Positions 55,215 to 64,000 of a stretch of 64,000 nucleotides of DNA are shown piece by piece. Made by a program: the position numbers and the translations under genes. The notes under the pieces were generated by a model. That model saw nothing but the letters and a program-made list of their open reading frames with translations. It searched no databases and was not told the origin of the DNA. The stretch lies in assembly GCF_024139115.2 (NCBI RefSeq), contig NC_085140.1, positions 21,792,035 through 21,856,034 on the forward strand. The letters run 5' to 3'. Each line of letters opens with the position of its first letter. Position 1 is the first letter of the stretch. The DNA comes from Armigeres subalbatus. Lineage: Eukaryota; Arthropoda; Insecta; Diptera; Culicidae.

Positions 55215-57857
55215 TGACAACCGACCCGGCAACGAAATAAGGACTATGATTGGAAACTCGGTACCTGGAATGTCAGAACCCTAAATGAACCTGGACGAGT
55301 GAGCCTTCTGGCTCGTGAACTGCAGATGATTGGAGTGAACGTGGCCGCTATCCAAGAAGTCCGATGGCCTAGATCCGGAGAACGTGAATTCCGAATAACA
55401 TCTATCACAGCGGCGGCGGAAAAGCAGAACATGGAGTTGGTTTCGTAGTGATGGGCAAGCAGATGAAGCGAGTGATGCGATGGAAACCCATTAGCGAACG
55501 AATCGGTGTGTTGAGGATACGGGGCAAATTCTTCAATTACAGCCTAATCAACGTTTACGCACCGACAAACGATAAATCCGACGATGTGAAGGACACGTGT
55601 TATGAATGTCTTGACAAAGCCTATGGAGAGTGCCCAAAGCCTGACGTGAAAATTGTTATCGGAGACGGTAACGCTCAGGTCTGTAGAGAGGCCTTTTTCC
55701 GTCCCATAATCGGTAGGGAGAGCCTTTACTCCGCTATCAATGACAACGGCCTACGGCTAGTAAATTTCGCTGCTGCAAGAGGCATGGCCATCAGTAGCAC
55801 CTACTTTGCACAAAAGAACATCCGAAAGCACACCTGGAGACACCCAAATGGTGAAACTTGCAACCAAATAGACCATGTTCTGGTAGATGGGCGCCATTTC
55901 TCGGATATTGTCGATGTGCGGGCATTCCGAGGTCGGAACACTGAGTCTGATCACTACCTCGTTGTCAGTGAAATTCAATCACGGTTGTCAACTGTATCGA
56001 ACAAAAGATCACAGCGAACGATGCGTTACAATATCCAGCGATTATCGGCGGAAGGAGTATCGGCTGAGTACCGCCAGAAGCTCGACGAATGGATTAATGC
56101 AATCAACATTAGGGACAACTTCAACGATCTATGGGAGTCGATTCATGGAGCGATGAGCACAACAGCACGAGTGGTAGGCACTTCACAGAGGCGATCCAGG
56201 ACGAGACCAAGAAGGGAATTTGCTGACAGATAAAACCGAAGTGGCTGCCAGGTGGAAGCAACACTTCGAGACTTTGTTAAATAGTGGAAGTGACGGTGCA
56301 TCAGTGAACGACGATGGACAAGCTGAGGAGTCGCCTACACTAGATGAGGTTAGAAAAGCTAGTAAAGAGCTAAAAAAACAATAAGGCAGCGGCGACGGAC
56401 CAGCTCCCAGCTGAACTTCTCAAACATGGCGGTGAGCAGCTTTATGAAGTTCTGCACCATATTATATGGAAAATATGGAAAGACGAGGAATTGCCTGCTA
56501 GCTGGAACGGCCTCATTGCCCTCTCTTTAAGAAATGGACTGGAGTGCGCCAATTACCGAGGAATAACCCTCCTTAATTCGGCATACAAAATTATGTCCCG
56601 TATTCTGTTCAACAGATTGAGACCGGTTGAAGAGTCCTTCGTCGGCGAATACCAAGAAGGTTTTCGTGAGGGCCGATCAACGACAGATCAAATGTTTGCC
56701 CTGATACAAATCCTTGATAAATTCCGGGAGTACAACTTGCAGACACATCATCTGTTTATTGATTTCAAGGCGACCTACGATTCAGTGAAACGGAATGGCA
56801 AATTATGCTTGAACATGGTTTTCCGGCGAAACTGATACGGCTGATTCGTATAACGTTGAACAGATCGAAATCAAGTGTAAGAGTTGCGGATGAAATATCG
56901 ACATCATTTGTTACCTTAGATGGATTAAAGCAGGGTGATGCACTTCTCCTGTTCAATATAGCGCTTGAGGAAGCGGTTAGGAGAGCTGGTGTGCAAAGAA
57001 GCGGTACCATTATCACAATATCGGATATGCTCCTGGGATTTCCGGACGATATCGATATTATCGGGATTGATCGCCGTGCCGTGGAAGAAGCTATTGTGCC
57101 TTTTAAGAGGGAGACAGCGAGGATTGGACTCACGATCAATACCAGCAAAACGAAGTACATGGTCACTGGACAACGTGGGTTCATTAGTGGTGGTGGTAGC
57201 AAAATTGTGCTGGATGGTGAAAAATTTGAAGTGGTAGAAGAATTTGTGTATCTTGGAACATTAGTGACGTGCGGTAATGATGTTACACGCGAGGTGAAGA
57301 GGCGTATTGCAGCTGCCAATAGGGCTTATTACGGACTTCGTAACCAGTCTGCAAACGAAGACAAAATTCGCGCTGTATACTACTCTGATTCTTCCGGTGG
57401 CTATCAACGCCCATGAAACATGGACGTTAAAGGAGGCTGATCGGAGAGCTTTCGGAGTGTTTGAGCGTAAGGTACTGCGGACAATACTCGGCGGTAAACA
57501 GGAGAACGGTATCTGGCGGCGTCGCATGAATCACGAGTTGTACCAGGTGTATAAAGGGCTGGATATTATCAAGCTTGTACCACACGGCAGACTACGGTGA
57601 GCTGGACACGTTGTTCGTATTCCGGAAGACCGTCAAGCGAAGATAATATTTAGTAGAGAACCCTGAAGAGGCCGCAGTCTTCGTGGAAGGCCGCGTACAC
57701 GATAGCTTTTTGCAGTTGAAGAGGACCTGAGGCCGCTTAATGTTCAGGGCGACTAGATGTGATTGGCCCAGGATCGAGTCCAGTGGAGAAGAATACTCCA
57801 TTCGGCGTAGGTTCATCGAAGAGTTGTAGCCCATAAAGTATCAAGTAAGTATACAAC
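55215..57857 (+). pseudogene. RTE-like LINE, near full length, endonuclease plus RT
   Basis: Endonuclease: KLGTWNVRTLNEPGRVSLLA, QEVRWP, a frameshift near 55396, then RIRGKFFNYSLINVYAPTND, VIGDGNAQV (usual GDFNAQ), FAQKNIRKHTWRHPNGETCN, QIDHVLVD and SDHYLVV. A deletion near 56210 removes the linker. [60 protein letters not shown] with a frameshift, GLKQGDALLLFNIALEEAVR, and FPDDIDIIG in place of [10 protein letters not shown]-terminal [20 protein letters not shown] and GRPRT follow, with stops. The 3' end ATCAAGTAAGTA is shared with 26031-27539, so both belong to one family. Confidence 0.87.
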
Positions 57858-59756
57858 ATGCTCCTTAATCTCTATAGTTTTTTAGTATTAACAATTTACG
57901 ATCAAATTATTTGTATTTTCTTAATGTTCAAAATATTTCAGTGAGTTAGACCGAAAACAAATGGGGTTTTGATTGAATTAGGTATAAAAGATTTCAACAT
58001 GACCGTATAAGAATTGATATAATATCTATCCATGTCATGCCATGTAAAGGATGATTGATTTATGTTCACACCATCCTTCAGCAATAATTAGAATACTTAA
58101 AATAGAAAACCTTGCACTTTACGTTACCCATCATCACTCAGCTGACTGATAATGTAAATCCGACCCGTTCGTTCAAATTTCAGTCACGGCACGCCACAAT
58201 GCCGCCACCGGTTTGTCCTACTCCACATTGCAACAGCCTGCAAAAATAACCCTCGATAAAAACATACGATAAATGTTACACCATCAAGAAACGGAACAAG
58301 AACGACTCCCAGCGTTTTCTTCCGGCATGACACGCGGATCCTTTTCAATTAGTGTTTCTTTCGGGGCTCCACTGTAAGTAAGAAGGTGCCTTAAGAGCAA
58401 ACGGTGGCTCCTTGCCCCGAAAAACTGTTAGAACTTTTAAAGTGTCGTCAACTATAAAATCGCTTCAAATTATTCCGCCTGCAACTTTTCCGTCTGAGTA
58501 GGGTGGTTCTGACTGTTTCCCATAATATCGTCGACATGAGGGGCGCTAAATTTGGGGACGCTACAATTTGTGCCTATAGCAGTATGTAGCAATACCCATA
58601 TACCGAATACATGGGCATTTGATTCGCTAAATCAAGTTTCGTATTCGTCCTTTTTCCGCTGTTGCGATTTCATTCTGAATGAAAACACCCGTGGGTTGTG
58701 GGGTGAGTAAATGAATGAAAAACCCGAACACGTTATCCACCTCCTGGCAGCTTTAGCATGCGATGTCAGCCAAGCGATAGCGCGAAAAAGAACAGAAGAA
58801 CAACAAGACAAGTTGTGCAATACGGTTGGGTGGGTGGGTGATAAAACCACTGGCTAGGATATTCGAGTCCCATATAATGCTATTATATTTGCTCGCGATT
58901 CCGTCCTTGACCAAAATAACAAATATTTATTGTATTAAAAGATTCTCTCATCACTTCAATCCCTCATATTTCTTTTCGATCAAAAACGCCCCAATTCCAT
59001 CACGTTGATGTCAGAGTTCATTTGGCGTGAGTCAATTTCCAATGAACCCTCTTATCAGCGAGAAACGGTATGAAAAAATGGGTGCAAGCCTGGCTGGGGT
59101 ATTTGCCCAGTGCACCTATCGTGGGCGTACCTGTTCACATGTTGAACCAGAATTCAGAACGGACGAAGTGGACTGCGGATGGCAAAACATGACAATTATT
59201 AGGTAATCGATTGGCAATACTCAGTGGTGTCATAGGCAGGAGACAGAGCAGTATCTAGCAATAGAAACCAGTCGGAACGCTGCTGGTAAAAGTGACGAAG
59301 GCGGAAATGAAATTCCATTTTCGATGCCATCATGTCTAGCTGTTGGCACATTTGGTGCTGGTAGAAAAAAAACGGCAATGAAAGGCAATGCCCGTGGGAT
59401 ATAGCGTGGAAGGCACGATTGCTATGCTGAGGTTCTATTGATTTGTTCTTCGTTTCGGAAAAAGACGGCAAATATCATAACTATAACGTCTACTGCTATT
59501 GCCTACTATATGTCAGCTGAGGCTGGTGATTCTACGTGATTTTTTGAAGATTGGAACAAGGTGGAATGGTTTCATTTTAATGCTTTTCTTCGGTAGCAAA
59601 ATAAGATAATTTGAAATCCACTTGAATTTTATTTTGCTTCTTAAAGCGATATTTTTTCACGGCGCTTGATAATTTATTTATGTTTGAGGCTCATGAAGAA
59701 GTATAATCAGAATATTAAGGAATGCTGATAAGGAAATAAAAACCCTGATTAATCAA
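57858..59756. other. About 1.9 kb without recognised transposons or genes
   Basis: This is one of the largest apparently unique blocks. Short frames (58632-58850 minus, 59199-59471 minus) have no motif. No missing kinesin N-terminal exon was found here. It may be intronic or upstream regulatory DNA of Khc-73 (inference only). Confidence 0.45.
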
Positions 59757-60098
59757 ACTAGCGGTGATGGTGTTTTTCTCGTGAAATATAAAAAAAATAG
59801 TATTTTGGCCATTACTTTTGAGCCCACAGTCCGATCTGGCCAATTTTTGATAGGAAGCAATGGGAGAATATTTTGCGTTAAATGCAACTTGTTATAAGCG
59901 AATCAGTTAAGAATAACTGCTTGAAAAATGAGTGACACTTTTGCTTCATTTTGTTGGGTAGGTACGCACAGAGACACACACATACGCACAGACATCACCT
60001 CAATTCGTCGAACTTAGTCGATCGGTATATAACACTATGGGACTCCGGGCCTTCTATAGAAAGTTTGTTTTCGGAGCGATCATATAGCTTTTACGAGA
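59757..60098 (+). mobile_element. Repeat X, uninterrupted copy
   Basis: Runs from 'aaactagcggtgatggtg' with TTTTTCTCGTG through 'cagtccgatctggccaattt', 'atgcaacttgttataagc', 'tgaaaaatgagtgacac', an ACACACACATACGCACAG tract and 'cgatcggtatataacac', to CATATAGCTTTTACGAGAAAAGC. The ends are inverted to each other (CTTTTCTCGT). About 340 bp, non-coding, MITE-like. Confidence 0.7.
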
Positions 60099-60124
60099 AA
60101 AGCACAACGGAAATCAATTGAGAT

Positions 60125-60688
60125 AATTCCTATAAATCTTATTGGCATTAAATCCCCACACTGGGACAGAGCCGCCTTGCAGCTTAGTGTTCATTAAGCA
60201 CTTCCACAGTTATTAACTGCGAGGTTTCTAAGGCTGGTTAGCATTAGCATTGTTGCGGTGTAATTCGTAGATTGGATACTAGTAACTAGGGAGAGGAAGG
60301 AAGTGTTGATGTGGTACTTACTTAACGAGAGGCCACCGACTTAGCGATACCCTCATAAGTACCACGGAGTTGGATAATGAGGAAGGTATTCGTTGGGTCA
60401 GGATTTGCCTGTAGCTGGGAATGTAACCGTGGTAGATCTTACCCCGTAACACACCACGTAAAGGTGTCTACCCAGCGTTACGGGTTGTGCGAGGTTTCTA
60501 AGGCTGATTACCATTTTTGCATTCGTATATCATGAGGCTAACACGATGATACTTTTATGCCCAGGGATGTCGAGACAATTTCCAATCCGAGAATTGGCTA
60601 GACCGGCACCGGAAATCGAACCCATACACTCTCAGCATGGTCTTGCTTTATAGCCGCGCGTCCTACCGCACGGCTAAGGAGGGCCCCT
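60125..60688 (-). mobile_element. Feilai-like tRNA-derived SINE, interrupted
   Basis: On the minus strand from 60688: head CCTCCTTAGCCGTGCGGTAG (A box region), B box GGGTTCGATTTCC, then 'ggtctagccaattctcgg', 'ccctgggcataaaagtatc', 'gaatgcaaaaatggtaatc'. After an insertion it continues with the tail 'aactgtggaagtgcttaatg', 'cggctctgtcccagtgtgg'. This order is the Aedes Feilai SINE as I recall it. Not a functional tRNA gene. Confidence 0.82.
60241..60488. mobile_element. 248-bp insertion in the Feilai-like SINE with 22-bp duplication
   Basis: The 22 bases GCGAGGTTTCTAAGGCTGRT plus TA occur immediately on both sides (60219-60240, 60489-60510) with one mismatch. Removing the block and one copy restores the SINE. 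The inserted sequence is not AT-rich, has no inverted ends and no clear A tail. Probably a retroposon of unknown family. Confidence 0.65.
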
Positions 60689-61011
60689 AATTCATATACA
60701 TAACTGAACCAAAACATTGAATCCTTTGGGATTCTAGTATCATGTATCACACAAATACAAATGAGCAATAATTTGTCAAATTAATATTCTCGGGCATGTT
60801 TTTGCCGACAAGCGTCATTTCGCGTTGGTCAAAACAAACGGTTTTCTTTGTTTATTCATAGAGTTCTTAAAATCAGAGATTCTTTGTGATTCTGGTCAAT
60901 CAACCAGAGATATGTGTAGTCAGTCAAAGCTAAGCTAGCTAGAGTTTTTTTTTTTAATCAGAGCCACAAATTTGTCAATCTACATTCTACATAAATAGTA
61001 CAGCCGATTCG
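60689..61011. other. Stretch without recognised features
   Basis: About 320 bp between the SINE and the next LINE fragment, including a T-run near 60946-60955. Nothing recognised. Confidence 0.4.
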
Positions 61012-62150
61012 TCCATTTGCAAAGACCTTTGTTGGCGAATATCAAAGCGGTTTTCAAGAAGGACGATCAATAACGGACCAGATGTTTACTCTGCGACAAA
61101 TCCTTGATAAATTCCGGGAACACAACTTGCGGACTCATCATCTGTTTGTAGATTTCAAGGCACCGTAAGACTCAGTGAACCGGAACGAACTGTGGCGTAT
61201 AATGTGGTGACGCGCTCTCTAATTTGCTAGTCAACATAGCTCTGGAAGCTGCAATTCGAAGATCTAGTGTGCAAAGAAACGGAACCATCATCAACAAGTT
61301 TAACATGCTCCTTGGTTTTGCGGAAGACATCGACATCATTGGTGTAGATCGCAAAGCAGAGTGGAAGAGGCTTTCGTGCCTTTTAAACGAGAGACTGAAA
61401 GAATAGGACTGGTCGTTAACGCTGTCAAAACTAAGTACTTTGTAGTTGGCAGAGAACGTGGCAGCCTAAGCGGCGTTGGTCTTAATTGAAAATGGATGGA
61501 ATTATGGAATGCCTTTTGAGGTTGTCGACAAATTCATATATCTTGGAACACTCGTCATATGTGACAATGACGTTAGCCGCGAGGTGAAAAGACATGTTGC
61601 AGCTACTAGTAGGACTTTCTACGATTTGCATATCCAGCTAAAGTCTCGCAATCTACAGACACGGACAAAACTAGCTCTGTGCACATCGTTGATTCGTCCA
61701 GTTGTCCTGTACGGCCATGAAGCATGAACGTTGAAAGATGCAGACTATCGAATTCTCCGAGTGTTTGAGCGGAAAATACTTGGCGGCGTGGTGGAAAATG
61801 GCGAATGGCGAAGACGCATGAATCACGAGTTGTACCAAGTGTACAAAAATGCAGACATCGGCAGGCTGATAAAATACGGAAGATTACAGTGGGCTGGGCT
61901 GGTAGTGCGTATGCCGCAAGAGAGATCAGTGAAGGTCATGTATAGTAGCGAACCAGGAGAAGGACGTCGGCTCCGTGATATACCCCGCACTCGCTAGCTG
62001 TGTGCAATCGAGGAAGATGCGCGTGTGGCCTACGTGCAGGGAGACTGACGACTGCCGGGGTTCCATGAACGAGCGACCTGGAATAAGACATTACATTCGA
62101 TTTTGTTCCGGACAAGACGGAGTTTATGACCATCATAGGTAGGTAAGTAT
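61012..62150 (+). pseudogene. RTE-like LINE fragment, strongly decayed RT
   Basis: Reads FVGEYQSGFQEGRSITDQMF, REHNLRTHHLFVDFK, a deletion near 61205, then LLVNIALEAAIRRSSVQRNG, LLGFAEDIDIIGVD (FAED for FADD), FIYLGTLVICDNDVSREVKR and [25 protein letters not shown] tail with a stop follows. Same family as 55215-57857 but more diverged. The 3' end lies near 62150 ('taggtaggtaagtat'). Confidence 0.75.
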
Positions 62151-62231
62151 CGATTCTGTTTTAATACGGATTTTCTTACACGGCCGTGTAAAAAAATCCC
62201 ATACAAAATTTATGCAAATTTGGTTCATTTT

Positions 62232-62912
62232 TGCCTTTCTCGTATACTAAGTATACGTAAAGGCTATATGATCGCTCCAAAAACAAACGTTTTATAGAAG
62301 GCCCGGAGACCCATAGTGTTATATACCGATCGACTCAGCTCGACGAATTGAGGTGATGTCTGTGTGTGTGTGTGTATGTGTGTGCGTCTGTGCGCACCCA
62401 CCCAAAAAAATGTCACTCATTTTTCAGGTACTTATCCTTAACCGATTAACAAGTTGCATTCGACGCAGGACATTCTGCCATTGTTTCCTATTGAAAATTG
62501 GTCAGATCGGACTATGGGCTCGGAAGTTATGGCCAAAATACCATTTTTTTTTTCAGAAAAAATTGTCACTCATTTTTCAGGCACTTATCCTGAACCGATT
62601 TACTCGCAACAAGTTGCATTCGACGCAGGATACTCTCTAATTGTTTCCTATTGAAAATTGGTTAGATCGGACTATGGGCTCGGAAGTTATGGCCAAAATA
62701 CCATTTTTTTACAGAAGAAGATGTCACTCATTTCTCAGGCGTTTATCCTTAACCGATTTACTCGCAACCAGTTGCATTCGACGCAGAATACTCTCCCATT
62801 GTTTCCTTTTGAAAATTGGCCAGATCGGACTATGGGCTCAAGAGTAATGGCCAAAATACTATTTTTATAATGCACGAGAAAGGCACCATCACCGCTAGGT
62901 GGATTAATCAGG
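62232..62912 (-). mobile_element. Repeat X, long copy with three internal tandem units
   Basis: Minus-strand copy bounded by TGCCTTTCTCGTATACTAAG at the left and GCACGAGAAAGGCACC then 'accgctaggtgg' at the right. The internal segment with TGTCACTCATTTTTCAGG recurs three times (about 62409, 62566, 62719; spacing about 155 bp), while other copies have it once. Contains a GT-rich tract near 62357-62390. Frames read through each unit but are not conserved. Confidence 0.75.
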
Positions 62913-63109
62913 GTTTTTTCCTAAGTTTCAGCTTTTCATGGCTTGTGGTTATCGAAAAATTAGGATACGCTACTAGGTGCCAAATAGGAGTTTTTTTTTA
63001 TAAACTCTAAGTAATAAATGGAGAAAAAAGATTGAACTTTCTGGTAGTAGAATCATACACAAAAACAGCGACTTAACCATAATTCTGGAACGCTAGGGTT
63101 AATAGGACT

Positions 63110-63270
63110 GTAATTCATGTCGAATAATTCGTCAAACTGAACCAATCGGTATATACACTATAAGTCTCCGGTTTTTTTTATCACAAGAGTTTATTTATTT
63201 ATTCCAGTCCTCGAAAATAAAGTGATCCTATAGCCTTTACGTACACCAAGAGTACGTGAAAGGCAAAAAA
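63110..63270 (+). repeat. Degenerate right end of repeat X
   Basis: Contains 'aattcgtcaaactgaaccaa', 'cggtatatacactata', 'tcctatagcctttacg' and ends GTACGTGAAAGGC, matching the right half of repeat X. Confidence 0.55.
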
Positions 63271-64000
63271 TACTCCAATAGAGCAGCTAGATGTTCTTTA
63301 CATACACCACGGATAATGTCAACAAGATGTGTTGACAAGCTTTCAAACGTATAGGTTATTCAACACAAGCTTCCTCCGGAACACGAAAGAAAATAAACTA
63401 GACGACAATTTCCAGCTCCCTCATATCCAATAGACATCTCCCACAACCGCCTCGCGCCAGCCGGCTCCGATGCGGGGTGGCCTATTATGACCTGGACGCT
63501 AATTGTTGATTGATACGACAGCCAACCATCGAACGATGTATCCGATCCACTGACTGATATCGAACAGTCAAGGTTGGGCACGTGGAAGTGGAACTCGGTG
63601 CCTGCCTTGAACGTGATTGAAAACCAAAGTTTTCCCAAGGACGAGGTATCAACTTTTTTCCCATAACGGGGTTTTCTTCTTTCGTTGGAAGGTGGTATGG
63701 ATAGAGGAAGCGACGAGAGTGAAGAATCTACTCTAGCAAAGTATATTTCATTGGCTTTGGTCGATCAGGTCACGATGGATGAGTGACATGCGTCAGCGGA
63801 AGGAAAAACAAACGCTTTTCCAAGCAAATCACCATTTTATTGACTGGTTCTACTCAGTAAATCTTCCCAAGTCTAACCTTACTAGAAAAACCACCCAGCA
63901 GTCACAATGCAAGTTACAGTTATGTACGTTTCGCATTCAGCAAATATTAATATCAAATCCGACAATAAATAAAACAAAACAAGCACACACAGCTTACATT
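63271..64000. other. Right edge of window, no recognised features
   Basis: About 730 bp of apparently unique sequence. A minus-strand 92-codon frame (63360-63638) shows no kinesin or other motif. Confidence 0.45.

Noticed and set aside
29201..64000. Search for the missing N-terminal kinesin exon (VRVRP motif) on the minus strand
   Set aside because: No frame with the VKVAVRVRP-type block and a compatible donor was seen. I therefore leave the gene open at its 5' end.

Overview
The window looks like the genome of an Aedes mosquito (Culicidae). The evidence is a dipteran-type kinesin-3 gene with canonical GT-AG introns, one intron of about 15 kb, and a dense, multiply nested repeat load. Recognisable pieces include a Feilai-like tRNA-derived SINE, Lian/LOA-like, jockey-, R1- and RTE-like non-LTR retrotransposons, and many TA-flanked MITEs. 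The species is inferred from recalled repeat families, not from a database search.

The only host gene I can support is on the minus strand: the middle of a kinesin-3 motor of the Khc-73/KIF13 type. Seven exons run from 29200 down to 1903. In order they encode the motor domain with P-loop (28768-29200), the rest of the motor plus the FHA domain (12413-13772), the KIF1B/DUF3694 stalk (5314-7341), and four shorter tail exons (4777-4922, 3533-3620, 3003-3098, 1903-2361). All junction phases agree and give about 1,536 codons. The first residues of the motor and the C-terminal end (expected CAP-Gly domain) are outside the window or not visible in it. A possible extra 48-nt in-frame exon lies at 3994-4041.

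Everything else is intron, upstream or intergenic DNA built from layered transposable elements. 1-1375: R1-like fragment split by a 581-bp insertion. 7.5-11.2 kb: jockey-like pseudogene split by a 2.1-kb hAT-type element with an 8-bp duplication. 17.9-20.9 kb: a mosquito MITE-like repeat carrying a small SINE and an R1-clade element sitting in a CA microsatellite. 23.3-28.0 kb: a short repeat split by a palindromic element with a 9-bp duplication, itself hit by a TAA-flanked Harbinger-like element and an RTE-like LINE. 31.4-36.1 kb: a tRNA-headed SINE and a nearly full-length Lian-like LINE bounded by a 50-bp duplication. 37.6-42.0 kb: a 4.4-kb TA-flanked foldback element whose interior is two opposing arrays of a 152-bp repeat. 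44.3-46.3 kb: a second, deleted Lian-like copy carrying a MITE. 47.9-52.4 kb: a MITE split by a 4.3-kb terminal-inverted-repeat element containing five perfect copies of a 16-mer. 55.2-62.2 kb: two RTE-like pseudogenes and an interrupted Feilai SINE.

The kinesin exons are intact, while no transposable-element gene is. The interest of the window is therefore mainly in the architecture of the non-coding elements: foldback arrays, subterminal repeats, unusually long target-site duplications and a readable order of insertion.
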